DNA of 64,000 nucleotides from Onchocerca lupi (GCA_028564675.1 JAOVVO010000286.1:1-64000); one strand, 5' to 3'. Positions 40,901 through 52,908 are shown, counted from the stretch's first letter. Translations and numbers: made by a program. The notes: generated by a model from the letters alone, not told the origin.

Positions 40901-43900
40901 GGGATCTCTGTATGTGGATTGTTAAACATTATGAAATGACTAAAAGATTGTTGCTAAAAAAAAAAAAAGAAGACCATTCTTAGATCTTTTTTTTTTTTTT
41001 TTCTTTATTCCTCGATTCTAGCAGTTTATTGAATAGGTCGGTGTTTGGAAAATCTTAAATGAATCTTTGCCTCACTTGTAGAGTCACTGTATTTTCAAAT
41101 TAAAGCGAAAAATGTCTTTTGACCTTGTACGCTTAATAAATTTTACTTGTTGTTGTGAGTATATTATCTGAACGCCTAAATTTGCTTCAGGAGAGCATTA
41201 GTTATTCACGTAAATTCAGACTTCATAGATATTTTATTCTTTCATGGCAGTTTGAAAAATATATTCCTGATAATTGTGCATCATTTTTACATATATACTG
41301 CGTTTATTTGTCAGATGAAAGTAGCATCTTTTTTGAGATTTGCAAATCTTATCTTTCTTTAAATATGTCATTTGAAAATGTGCGAGTAAATGTCGAAGTA
41401 TTGCCTCACTTGTAAGTAAATGCCTCAGCCATTCTTCATTCAGGATCCACAATAATCGAACCAAGAAGTTTTATAGACCGATACAAATCGATGAGAATGT
41501 TTGCATTCGATTTGCTGAAGTCGTTTCAAATTGGTCTGGTGTTTTACGCTTTGGTGTTACAAATGTTGATCCAGAAACTTACCATAGTACCGAACTGCCG
41601 AAGTAAGAATTTCTTATGGTTTTGTTTAGCATTTTATAACCTCACTTTTCAATTTTTGCAGTTGCTTATAGTATATAATCAATTTTTTAGGTTTGCATGT
41701 CCGGATTTAACAAGTAAAGAAGGCTATTGGGCAAAAGCACTACCTGAACGTTATTCTGTCGCTGGGTCAATTTTGCATTTTTATGTGAACGCTGAGGGCG
41801 AACTTTATTATGGAATAAATGGTGTTTTGAAAGGGCAATTTCTAAATGGAATCAATGTGTTTTCGCCTTTATGGGTTATTGTTGATATATATGGAAATAG
41901 TTCCTCACTTGAATTCATTGGTAAATACTTTTTCCGGCAATGTTTGCTGTATAAAATCTTTTTTTAATTCATTGTTCCATAGCGGATCATTTTCCGGTCA
42001 TTTGCATGATGAACTTGGCCGTGATTCAATTAGTTGAGCTAATTGATCTTTCATGTTTCTTTTCTTGGTTACTTAGCCGTCGCATTCCTGTTTAAAAATT
42101 AAGCAGTAAATCTATTGGATTTTCGTGATCTGGAGTTTTCTTAATGCAGTGCATTTAGTTTATTATGAATGTTGCATAATGTTTATTAGACTGTTTGTTG
42201 ACTTTTTTTGCGGTATTATTGGCGAATTTCGCTTCAGTAAACTTCGTTACCGTTGGAAATATATTTATGTTGCAACTTGTGTTCCTTAATGGTTGCTAAC
42301 TACTGTGGTACTGAAATTTACGAAAAACTTCTTGAAGAAAATACTATATCAGAGCAATTAACTTGTCAGACCAACACTAAAGTTCTCATTTAAGTTTCGT
42401 ATATATTGCTGCTTACCCTGCGTTTCAATACTTTGCAGATCCAAATGAAGTCAGATTCCGGTCAACACGGTCAGCAGTGAGTAGAAATCGTGCAAGCAGT
42501 CGTCCGCTTTCAGCAGCATCAGTCTCACAAGCACAAATTGCAACGACGAGTACTACGACCCATCGTCGACATTCTAGAAACAGTTCAAATTCGCGACCAA
42601 ATCTGCCTCTTTCAAAATACCATGCAGGCAAGACCTCTGCATATTCCAGATAGAATTATGGAAGCTCCACATTTCGTTACATCAAAATTAAATTGAATTT
42701 TTTAGGTGTACAGTTTACACCGTTGATGTTTCATACTGTCCGTGGAAAGCATGTTTCTTTGACTCACGCTTATACTGTAGCTGAAAGACACGCTGGTGAA
42801 TATGCCTGTGGTTATGTTTTCACATCCAGACCTCTTGCACTAAATGAAAAAATTGTGGTTCAGGTTGCATTTAAAATAAAGTTATTTTAAATCTTCATCT
42901 TAAATAGTATTTTTTCGAGACACTTGTGGAAAAAAATTCTAGTTTCAGAATGAGGATAGGTTTTACATTTGTTTCGAAATTCTTTTTCACAATTATATTT
43001 TGTATTTAGATACTGGATATAGAGTCAGCTTATACTGGTAGTATGGCGTTCGGATTGACTTGTTGTGATCCGGTTAATTTACAAGGTTCAACACTTCCCG
43101 TGGATAGTGATGATCTTTTAGAAAGGCCGGAATATTGGGTTGGCATCAAAGATGTAGCTGCACAACCTAAAATTAGTGATGAACTGTCATTTTGGATTAC
43201 TGAAAAAGGTATGCTTCTTTTTTCAGTAGTAAAGTTTTTTGGAATATTTTTACCGAATTTTCATTTCGTTATGAAATTTCTTAGGCGAAGTTTATTTTGC
43301 GAAGAACAACCTCGCACCTCGCGTCATCATTCATGTGGATACATCTGTGAAGCTTTGGGCTTATTTCGATGTATACGGCACAACTCAGAAAATACGCATG
43401 CTAGGTAATTTTGGCGTTGGGAAGCTGCATTGCAATTTTCATCTTAAAATTTTGTTGAATATATCATTAGAAACTTATAATTTGAAATTTACATGTCAAA
43501 ATATGTTCAAGATAATAAGTAATGCTTGGTCATGAAGAGTACTGGCCATCTGCAAAAAAAAAAAAAGGTACTGACCACCTGCTAAAGGACAAGTTCATAT
43601 GCAAGATTTCAAATGATTTTAACGCAAGTATAAATTCTTTCTTTCCGTATAGGAAGTGTTAAAATAACAGCAGTGTCTCAATTAGTTGCGCAGCGTTTGC
43701 CGCCAATTCCAGCAATCACAAGAACCTCACGTAGTTTGCTTGACCTATCCCCCGAAACACGAACAGATGTTGGAGGATCAAGCAGTGAATTGTAAGTTTC
43801 GTCAGATTTGTAAATTGTTTCCGAATTATCAGTTAGTTATACAGTATCTGAAACAGCCAAAGAGGCATTTATTTCATAAAAGCTGATGCATTACTTTTGT

Positions 43901-44993
43901 GTGATAGTTCCATTTAAGCATACATTTTCCAGATCTGTTTTTCCAACAACAAGCACATATCCCGCACATGCTAATCGTGAGAATTCTCCTCTTCTATCCA
44001 GACGAACGCAGTCAGAAACTGGTGACAGTTTTAACGAAATGTTTTTACGTCTACCATCTTCTCCACGTAATTTTTTTTAATCACTCATCGAGTTTTTCCC
44101 GAGCCAAATATTTTATATATAAATATTTGTGAAGAAGAGTAGATGAATTTGTAGGAATATAAATCTGTTACTATTCAGAGGCAGAAAGGAGAGTATCCAC
44201 TTCAGTGTCTACAGTAGCTAGACCTTCGAGACCGGTATTCATTAGTGGAGAACATTTCATCGATTTCTTGGAAAATTTAGAGAATGTTCATGGACTTCAT
44301 GATAGCGAATCCAGTATATCTCATCGACCGCAATTCCCACCGCCTCCAGTGCCAGCCAGGTACAAATTTGATTCAAAGTCGAGAATCATGCTTGTATTTG
44401 TTGATTCGAGAATATATAGAAACTAGGAGTTAGAATTTTATGTTACGTTGAAGGGCATCTCCTGTGCGGCTTCTGCCAGGAAGGCCATCTTTACATTCTT
44501 CACCACGTCATCCATTACCTGCACAAACGACAAGGCAGCAGCAACGATCCGGTGATGATGAGGGTGAAATTGGCGATGAGTGTAGAATTTGCATGAACTC
44601 TAAAGTAAGTTTTTTTTTTTTTGTGGAATTGGTAATGTTAATCAACAAAATGTCAAATCAAAACAAAAAAAAAAAAAATTCCTGGCTGTACCGCTATGGG
44701 GAATGAATGCAAAGAGTGGTTTGGTTTTAGGTTAGTTTTGTCTCGGTTGCGTATTTCCTGTGATTTCTTGCCTTTGAAGACTTGCTTAGAAATTGTGTCG
44801 TTTAATGGTTGCGTTAGGAGTAATTATTCATAATTTATTGATTTAAAGACCATTTCAGGTAAATTGTGTAATCTACACATGTGGACATATGTCGATGTGT
44901 TTCGAATGTGCAACAGAAACATGGCACTTGAATGGGGAGTGTCCAATATGTCGCAAGAAAATCGAAGATGTCATCAAAATTTACAAGTCATAA
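37966..44993 (+). CDS. neur: Neuralized-type E3 ubiquitin ligase (NHR-NHR-RING)
   Basis: Neuralized ligases ubiquitinate membrane targets, classically Notch DSL ligands, and promote endocytosis. Thirteen phase-consistent exons: 37966-38209, 40359-40551, 41444-41602, 41691-41920, 42439-42627, 42706-42863, 43010-43208, 43285-43404, 43653-43791, 43933-44066, 44179-44359, 44454-44604 and 44859-44993 (TAA); 2,232 nt, 743 residues. The first NHR domain begins about residue 112 (LTFHHVHGSNIQI) and runs to about 275. A Ser/Arg-rich linker (276-338) precedes the second NHR (about 340-497, VQFTPLMFHTVRGKHV). A low-complexity Pro/Ser linker leads to a C-terminal C3HC4 RING: Cys692, 695, 707, His709, Cys713, 716, 727 and 730. 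An in-frame stop 15 bases upstream, with no acceptor between, supports this ATG. The intron after 42627 uses a GC donor. The symbol reflects the Drosophila family name. Confidence 0.93.
42628..42705 (+). other. GC-AG intron in the Neuralized gene
   Basis: The 78-base intron between the linker exon and the second NHR domain begins CAG|GCAAGA and ends TTTTTTAG. No GT occurs in the exon's last stretch that would keep the frame. Reading through meets TAG within 12 codons, whereas joining at the GC donor restores HAG|VQFTPLMFH. The donor matches the known consensus of functional GC donors (AG|GCAAG). Confidence 0.85.
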
Positions 44994-46138
44994 CTTCGTC
45001 TCTATCGTATGGCTATCTCTTAAATTTTTGGTTATATTTTCTCTTTCCATTATCTGTAAATCGCTTAATCTTTATAGAAAACTCTTTCAGTGTCTTTAAT
45101 CAATGGTCATTTCCTTCTGTTTCAATGTGTTCTTTTACAAAATCATCGGTGTTTATCGAAACTTCTCAAGTTATACATGAGAGAAACCTGATTTTATTCA
45201 CTGAATCTTAGAGATAATTCTTTTTCTCATACTTTATCTTTTTCGCTTTTCTTTTCCTTCACCTCTTAATTTATCAAAATATAGTTAATTTACTTACGTA
45301 GGTTGTGCGATCATTACGGTCATTTTTCATAGTTGATAAATATTTTTGTTTTGCGGCATCATCGTCTCATCAATCTTCACTGTTGTGATAGGAATAATCA
45401 GTTATTCTCGAATTGATTCGATTCTACACTGCGAAAAAGATATTTTGGGCTGTTTCAAATTTTGATCACTTGTTTATGAAACACGTTGAATACTAAATTT
45501 TACAATGGAATGTGTAAGTGAAATGTGATTTGCAAATTTATTTCCTAATTGTTAATTACTAATAACATTTTTATATTTCATCGTGCAAGTCATGGTGGAT
45601 TGTTGCAGATTATGGAAGAGTACAGAGAGTTGCTTTTATTATTCAACCGTATCCTGGGTAGCTTTTGATCAGATGTTTAAATTATCAAATGTACTGTTCA
45701 TTTTTTATTTTATGGAATTTCTCGAAGTGCATAATATAGTATTGCAATCAAATCCCGGTATGTTTTAATATTTTACTGTTGTATATTCGTTCTTTCCCTT
45801 GGCATTCTTTTAATTTTTCAGTTGTATAGATTATTAGTGCGATTAAATTTCGTGCTCTATTTATCTATAAAATATTTACTCATTGCTTGTATACAAGCAT
45901 GATCCTTCTTATGATTAATTAACTCACGCAGTTCTCATCCATTTTTGTCACTAACTGGAATTTATGATTTATCAATGTGTTATTGGGATGTTTTGTGACT
46001 TAAGATGCTCCACTGACATGATGAAATTTAGTAGCATGTTGTTCAGAAATTTCGAAGTCCAGAAGCTGAAATTGTGGATATAATAAATGCACCTGCCTGC
46101 TTCATTTACCTAATTTTGATCTGTATGCTATTTATTAT
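44994..46138. other. 3' flank and intergenic spacer
   Basis: AT-rich sequence downstream of the Neuralized stop codon. The first part is probably its 3' UTR. The ORFs at 45.0-45.2 and 45.6-45.8 kb are out-of-frame or T-rich hydrophobic and have no domain signature. Confidence 0.5.
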
Positions 46139-46513
46139 TTATTGCACTGATGGATTTTGTGGGAGCCTGTCTTGAAATCTAATTTTTGCATATTTTTTGG
46201 TCTGAATTGTAAATTTTGTTTCGGACGATGCTTTCACACTTGTTTTGGATCTTTCAGTTGAAAGTCTCTCTTTGTATTTGACGGCTTTCAACTGGCTTGA
46301 CAGTTCGCTTTCATTTGAGTGTCTATCCTTTGGTGCTAAATTTTTAATTTGCTTTTGGCTCTGTAAGTTTTCACATACGTGTACCTCTGCCTGTACTTCT
46401 GTGTTCCTTTTATGCGATGGATTTGCAGCAGACGGTATCGTTGGGTCTGCCGTGTCGTAAATATTGCCATTATTTCCCTGTTTTATACTGCTACCATTAC
46501 AAAACGGTAACAT
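46139..46513 (-). CDS. Hypothetical polar ORF, possibly a terminal exon
   Basis: A 124-codon minus-strand ORF of high complexity, rich in Lys, Ser, Asn, Glu and Gln and without hydrophobic segments. This sets it apart from the T-rich chance ORFs nearby. Its ATG is preceded directly by CATCCAG, an acceptor-like site, so it could be a trans-spliced single-exon gene or the last exon of a longer one. No domain or family is recognised. It lies between the Neuralized gene and the transposon cluster, and could be a captured or decayed fragment. Confidence 0.35.
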   Translation of the reverse strand: MLPFCNGSSIKQGNNGNIYDTADPTIPSAANPSHKRNTEVQAEVHVCENLQSQKQIKNLAPKDRHSNESELSSQLKAVKYKERLSTERSKTSVKASSETKFTIQTKKYAKIRFQDRLPQNPSVQ

Positions 46514-47061
46514 CTGGATGATATGTATTTTGTATAAACGTGAAGTGTCTTCACTTCATGCCTGTCTTTTTTGAGATATCACTGATACCATTAAAACGCA
46601 TTATCACTGTCATTATTATTATCCGTTGTCTGAAACGCATCACCTCAGTTAGATAAAAATAACATTCAAAACGAATTATTGTTGTCATTGCATTCGACTT
46701 TGATTGCATTTTTGAATTTATGAAGTTTCTTATATAAATTATACTCTAAACAATAACGGTACTATGGAACATCCCATGTAACGAAAAAGTTATGGCGCTA
46801 CAACGATATACATTAGAAAATATCGAATTACGTTGCATTAATATGGGGCGTTTTTCGGAGATGTTTTAATTTTTTGGATTACAGCTTTTAGCGAAGTTAA
46901 CTGAAGAGAGGTTTGCATGCAATTTTGAATTTGTGATACACTATTTTTACAGAAGAGTTCTGACAAGACCAATAAAATAATTTTCACGAAATAAAAGTTG
47001 GTAAAGGCGGATTGTCAAAGGAAAATTGGAAAATAAAATAATTACAAAATTTAGATAATTG

Positions 47062-47092
47062 TCAGGTGTATCCGGCCACACAAGTGTGGCCG
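47062..47092 (-). mobile_element. Helitron-like 3' terminus (hairpin plus CTGA)
   Basis: On the minus strand a perfect 9-base-pair hairpin (arms 47084-47092 and 47073-47081, CGGCCACAC with a 2-base loop) is followed after 7 bases by CTGA at 47065-47062. Helitrons end in a short GC-rich hairpin followed by CTRR. Its orientation and position downstream of a Helitron-type helicase remnant (also minus strand) support this reading. The next host base is C rather than the usual T, so the exact end is uncertain. Confidence 0.6.
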
Positions 47093-47267
47093 TTCCAGCT
47101 AGTCTATATAAATAAAGGTGTAAACGTTTGTTCAAAATCTTGAATCCCCGAAAGTTCTTATCGATTAGTTTGAAATTTTGGTACAACCTTGCATTCAAAT
47201 GCGCGCATGTTTTTATATATCTTTTATATACACGCGTTGCTGTTGCTAAGTCTGGTTAAATGGAAAA
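47062..47267 (-). mobile_element. Helitron-like terminal non-coding segment
   Basis: This is the segment between the LTR insertion and the hairpin end. It is homologous, in opposite orientation, to 49020-49150 (shared landmarks AAACATGC, GAATGCAA, ATTTCA, AATCG, TTTACA). A repeated sequence beside a Helitron terminus suggests it belongs to the element's subterminal region. Confidence 0.5.
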
Positions 47268-47847
47268 TGTTCGGGAGAAGAACTGATCGAATTGTAATTT
47301 AGATTGTAATCTGGTTGGATTGGGGATTGCTTCTTCTTGCTATTGTGATTCGGCTAGGTCAGTGATAGGTGTCGACAAAGTCTTCTATTCTTGAATGACA
47401 GATACGAATCCTGTTGAGAAAGCTTTATTGATTGATAGAAGAGTAATTTTTCGTAACAAGTATCAGAGAATATCCAGGCGAATTGCTTAGTGGGTTATTC
47501 TTTCCTTCATCGCTAGTATAAATACCATTCAATTGAACTGTCGGATTGTTGCTACCGCTGAACTCCGCTTTGATTCTCGCTTTGAACTCCGAATTGTTCC
47601 TCTTGTTGTATCGGTGAAAGAACCCCGAACTTAAATTCTGGCTCCAAATTCTGTCCTTTTAAATCCTTTCAAGGCTTCTCCCCTTGATCTCCTTCATGTC
47701 GCCTCTAGATTAGTTGTCCTCACTTTGTTCATCTGGGAATTGGGGCATTTTGGCAGTAAACATGTTTATCGTCTCTTTGAAACTATGCCGCGCCACTCGA
47801 CCTTTAGCACTCCTTGTTTACAATAATTGTCATAGAGCTATTTAACA
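47268..47847 (-). mobile_element. Near-complete LTR of a BEL/Pao element, minus orientation
   Basis: On the minus strand it starts TGTTAAATAG at 47847 and ends GAACA at 47268, so it has TG...CA termini and about 580 bp. It aligns along most of its length to the 3' LTR at 55218-55735 on the plus strand. Shared blocks include AAAGGATTTAAAAGGACAG, GTTACGAAAAATTA, TCTCAACAGGA and ATCACAATAGCAAGAAG. No internal element sequence adjoins it on either side, so it looks like a solo LTR. I see no obvious target-site duplication. Confidence 0.8.
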
Positions 47848-47924
47848 TCTTTTGGCTTTCGACGACAGAAAAGAAAGGAACAAGAAAGCGCACGTTTCTA
47901 ATATATTTAATTTCACAATGCTTG

Positions 47925-48790
47925 TGGTATACAATATTTTCTGTTATTCCATTGTCTGCGTAGATATAGAGATTGTCTGTTTTGCCGACTTGAAAACACG
48001 CAACGTATAATTGTCCATATGAGCAGTCACGTGCCTAGATCTAAACCGCACAATTCTAAAAATTGGCCCTGAATTTTGCTGACGGTGATTGCAAATGTCA
48101 ATCGAATTAAGAATTGCAATAATCTCTTAAATTGAAATGGCATATACGTTGGAATCATAAGAATGTGAAGAATGAGGACATCTTCACCTTCGAAAGGTCC
48201 TGTCGAGATTGTTGTTTCTACGACGTTGCTCATTAATTTCTTTACTGCAAGCCGCGTGCCGTTGCAAAGTTCTGGCTGGTTGACATTTCGCAATTTGATA
48301 GCTGGCACGCTAATTTTCAACTGCAACATATGTGGTGGCATTCCTGGTAGATCAAGTGAATTCAAAAATTCTGTTGGATAATTAACCGTTTCATCTGCTT
48401 CCATAACAATGTCGACGGACTTGTATGGGACTACCTTGCTTTGAATGTTAAACTGAATGATACTGTTAAGTTCGGTTTGAAATATTTTAATTTTTTTTAT
48501 TATGCCTTTTTTCTTGGCCGCAAGAATAGTTCGTTCACTCAGCTAATCTTGATTCTTATAATTGGTTTGAATACTGGGTAATACTTTTTCAACCAATTAT
48601 TCTTGTGACGTCACTAAATTACAGAAATAATGAGGCAGTGAAATTTGTCCTGAAGTCAGATCAATCGGCACCTTTCTGTTCCTAATTTTCAGCAGTTGAT
48701 GTGAGAATATTTCAGCAATTGCTAGGCACGCATATTCATGGTTAATTTTAGCGTTTTTACGCCTCGCCACAAAGTAAGAATTGACTTGTG
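47925..48790 (-). pseudogene. Decayed Pif1/Helitron helicase C-terminal region
   Basis: Helitrons encode a Rep/Pif1-type helicase for rolling-circle transposition. The minus strand carries its C-terminal part in broken frames. Recognisable blocks in order are VKTLKLTMNMRA, KVPIDLTSGQISLPHYFCN, NLVTSQE then a stop, SERTILAAKK, NYPTEFLNSLDLPGMPPHML, LCNGTRLAV, PFQFKRLLQFLIRLTFAITV, SKIQGQ and YGQLYVACFQVGKTDN. An in-frame TAA follows NLVTSQE, a TAG replaces the residue before LSERTILA, and frameshifts follow the NMRA block and GLDLGT. The intact stretch spans 48404-48027 (125 codons). The Rep domain and N-terminal helicase motifs are absent. The copy is clearly non-functional. Confidence 0.85.
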
Positions 48791-48799
48791 ACTAAACTT

Positions 48800-48965
48800 G
48801 AGCTTGAACTCCCACTGCCGTCTAAATGTATAACTAAAACTGACTCAAGTTCCGAAATCCTAACCTTTTAAATCCTTCAAGGCTTCTCTTCCAGTATATC
48901 GGTTTGTAATTGGTTGACCTCACACTTTATTGTAGAAAGTAGGCATGGTCAATAGATTCAGTCCG
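48800..48965 (-). mobile_element. LTR fragment homologous to the 47.3-47.8 kb LTR
   Basis: This stretch aligns with the middle of the neighbouring minus-orientation LTR in the same orientation. The shared landmarks on the plus strand are CCTTTTAAATCC, TTCAAGGCTTCTC and GACCTCACACTTT versus GTCCTCACTTTG. It lacks both termini. Together with the full LTR it brackets the helicase remnant. Confidence 0.6.
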
Positions 48966-48974
48966 CTCACTTAC

Positions 48975-49004
48975 TTTTACCTGTCAGAAGTATGACAGGT
49001 AAAA
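48975..49004. repeat. Perfect 12-bp hairpin
   Basis: TTTTACCTGTCA and its exact complement are separated by six bases (GAAGTA). It lies between the LTR fragment and the inverted copy of the Helitron-end sequence, so it may mark an element boundary. Confidence 0.85.
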
Positions 49005-49019
49005 AAAAAACTGGGTGTA

Positions 49020-49150
49020 TCTAAATAGAAACACATGCATATTCGAATGCAACATTGTATCGAAATTTCAGAGCAATCGGTGAAGAATTTGCAATGTTGT
49101 GTCAAAAGCCGAACGAACATTTACATTTGTATTTAGTATTTACATAGATT
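49020..49150 (+). mobile_element. Inverted copy of the Helitron-like subterminal sequence
   Basis: Reading the plus strand, it aligns with the minus strand of 47100-47215 over more than 100 bases with moderate divergence (ACATGC, CGAATGCAA, GAAATTTCA, AATCGGTGAAGAA, ACATTTACA). The hairpin and CTRR end are not present here, so the copy is truncated. Confidence 0.55.
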
Positions 49151-49159
49151 ATCTAAAGT

Positions 49160-52100
49160 AGGCAAAATCAGAGATTTCTGACACTTTTTGACTTATTCGT
49201 TTTTGTATATAAATTTTTTGGACCAATTTTTCCCGTTTATATATATAAAAATTCCCAATTTCTATTTTTTCCAATTTCGAGCACAGGTGTTCCTGACATC
49301 TTGGCCTTGTTTTTATGCGGTTTCTGTATTTGTTATCACGGCAGAATATATATAGGAAATAAAGTTGTAAAGTTATGCACTTTCTGAGATATGGAAATTT
49401 ATAATTCATTGCATCTATGCTTACACTTCGATAGTATTTGGCTAATTATGCTGGAAAAATTGTCTTGTGGCACAGTCGAAACTATGCATTTTTTACGCGA
49501 TAGCTGTGCATGTTAGATTATGGCATAGATTAGAGCTAACAGGAAATGATTACACTTGCAAAAATGTTGCTAATCATTTGCATTACGAGCAAAAAATCAC
49601 TTTCCGCATTCGGTTGTTCCGACAAATTATTATATTTCTTCACTTTCAACTCAGTAATGATAAATTTGTTATCTTCAATGCAGCATGAAAGTAAATAAGA
49701 AGGAGGAGACAAATTCATTCTCATTATAATCCATCGATCTCTTGTTTTTCTAAGTTAATTGTTCTGATGTCGGATTTGTCTTAACTTTCAAACTTATGGA
49801 ATAAATTTGCGCTTTTGCCGTTTTTATTTCAGTTTTTAATTTTCTTTTAATCCCAATCAAAATATAAATAATACGATTTGATAGGAAAGGGGGATTCTAG
49901 CCCAGCAAATTTACCAGTGAGAAAAGCGCCATATTTTATTTGAAAAAACATTGGTCAGAAACGATTTTATGGAAATAAGACAACATTTAAAAGACGAAGG
50001 AGCAAACAGTTCTTTGTCAAAATCATAAAATAACTTGCTTTCTTAATTTCTAGCTCTTTTAAGCCTCTTTCATTATTGTAAATACAAAAAAATTTTGCGT
50101 TATCCAGAGGTGTTTACTGCAACATATTGAAATATGAAATAAAATCTAGCCTACAAACTCACAAAATAAATGATTCTAATTCGAATAATCAGAACTGATT
50201 ATTCCAATTAGGAGGAATCGGTAGAACCTGCTTATAGTCCTCTTTTGAGTGCATAACAGCAGCGTCGTTACAAATTTTCGCAGTCTTGCGACTGCATGTT
50301 AAACTAAATCTGAAATTAGCATATTTCAAATGGTTGTTATGAGGCCTGAATTTGCTATGAAATTTGTTACATTCATCATTATGGCTGACACACATCCTTC
50401 GAGTTTTAATATGCTATTTATATGTTTATTTGGTAAATCACGTGCTAGTTGTATTCCACATACACACTATTTCTCTTTCCTGTGAGGCGTATTCAGAAAA
50501 TTCTCTGAAAGGAAAACTCTATCTGCGATTCTTTTACTTCATTCATTATATCATTACGATGGATCACAGCATATTTCAAGATATATTTGCTTCATTTACC
50601 ATTTCAAAATCTGTGCATTAAATGCAGAATTGATAGACTCGTAACAGGCAGCAAACTACCCGCTTAACGCCCAACAACGCTATGATAGTGCAAATGTAAG
50701 TACGAAGTGGATCATGGTTTGCTTTGAAAGCTCTTCTCGAGCAAATGTTAAGCCTAAGCATATTATCATTTTTTTTATTTCGAATATTTATTATTGCGTG
50801 AATATTGATGCCAAGTGCTGCTGGCCACTGATTTTTTGCCTTTTGTCTTTCCCTTCAAAAGAATGGGAATTTCGAAACAGATTTTCAAAACTTATCAGTT
50901 ATGGAACCTATATGCATAGAATTTTTTCTCTACAAATCAAGATGATCGCTAGCACCAATAAAAATGATTTGCTGTATATTTAGTTTTTTCTTTTTTCTTT
51001 TTTTTTTTTTTCAAATCATTAACGAGCTGAAAATAGTAAAGATTCAGTAATGTTGCATTTGCAGGAAGTCTTTTACCTTAAAACATATAATCGTCAAGCC
51101 TTTCACTGCAAACATAACAATGTTAATAGACAATGTGCCTGATGGATCGTTGTTTTCGCATTCGTCCAATCTCATCTTTTTTTGATTACCTTAATGTTGC
51201 GATGCAAATTACTAAACAAAGATAGCTTTGTAGAAATATTTATTGTGGCTGGATTTTCAGTAGCAATTTGGTTGCTTTCCTTATTCCGAACCACTCCATT
51301 TTTAAGCTTTACTAAATTTACTACTTGTAATATTCTGAAGGTTCGCTCCTTTTCAGTAAGATTTTCCGATGACCAAATAACTTTCTTGGAAATAAAGTAC
51401 TGCTTATGAGCTATATGGCGAATAAGTACATTTCTGTAATATCTGACCGATCAGTGACCTCAATTTTCATTTGATATTGAGCTTTACATTCTTTTTCTTA
51501 TATTCAGTGCCTTATAAAAAAGGAAGAACGTATTTTTTATGCAGAATGATAGGCTGATGATTTATTGAATGTCGCATTGCTCAATATGTCAACTGCTTTT
51601 AATTTCTTTAATTTCGAGGTGGCAAATTAAATGATGAGAGCTAAAGTCTTGGAAAATAGAATGGAGTATGAAATCAGAATGGTGATACTGTTACCTTCAT
51701 TTGCATATTAGGAATTCAATATTTGTGCAGGCATAGGATCTACATCACGAAATACATTTTCAGAATGAGGTCATTTTCTCACACTTCGATATAGTGAAAG
51801 CAACAATATGAATAAAATTAATTATGCTGCAATCAAATGGTAAAGCCCGACTTCTTATCTAATATCTGTCAGCAAAAATGAAGAAATCAAATCTTGATAG
51901 GGGTAAATAATGTAAGTGGTATTAATTCATACAGCAGTAAAGCTTGTTTGAACATAAGATTTGTCGATTGCCTCCACTTATGATTTGCAAGCAACAAGAT
52001 GTGATTCTTTTAACTGATACTAAACGTTACAATGTCTGTTTTCGTATTTTTCCTCTTTTGATTCGTATGTTTACTGTATGTTTACTTTGCAGCAATATTA

Positions 52101-52880
52101 AGCTTGTCCAAACTTCCATAACCTCACAGTGGTAAAAGTGCAGCTAACTGAGAAGCTAAATTGCTGGCTGAAAAATTACTTTTGGTAAATGTATGAGGAT
52201 ATCCTAGTTTTGATTCAAAAATGCATCCTCATTTCTCCAAAGGTACAGAGATAGATAAAACGAGCGTTTTATTTTAACGTTGCCATTTTTTACGATATTA
52301 GCAAACATTATCTCAACGAAGGGAAAGATTCTGAAGCTCCTCAGCGAAATGAAAGGGACAGATCGGGAATCAATCGGCTAACATATAAAAGACGAAAATC
52401 AAAATGAACGTACGAAATTGAAAGGGTATTATTGATGACAAGATGGGAAGAATTGAATTATATGTCGAGACGAGATGCTTTCCCTCTTTTTTTTTTTTTT
52501 TTTTTTTTAACGATAAGTGGCTAATTTCCTGGAAAAGATTCCATCACAATGGCAAAAGAAAGAGGGAAAGAAATACACAGACATCGTGGAAGATAAGGAG
52601 GGAATTTTGAACTTAATAAATGAAGGAAAGGAAGCGTTGTTAATCTTGGCTCTATACAAGTAGGGTGCTGAAACCGCAGTTGAACGCATAAAAAAGTACA
52701 TAGAAAGTCCAAAAACCAAACGAATCAAAGAGAAATAACCCAGACGGCTCGCCAAACAACGGTAAATTTGCGCCAATTATCACTGACAGTCTTCATAGAG
52801 ATCCTCGAAAATAGAGGGAATTTTGGAGCAACTTTGAAGCAACAATACATGAACAAGATCTCGCGAACATACAGAAGCTA
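49160..52880. other. Region without recognisable genes
   Basis: Several ORFs of 60-90 codons occur on both strands, but none shows a domain, balanced codon use or phase-linked splice sites. A long T tract lies at 52485-52508. The last part, from about 52.5 kb, may include the degraded 5' leader of the BEL/Pao element; no 5' LTR matching the 3' LTR was recognised. Confidence 0.5.
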
Positions 52881-52908
52881 AGCTACTTACTTTCCTGCTT
52901 GGAAACAG

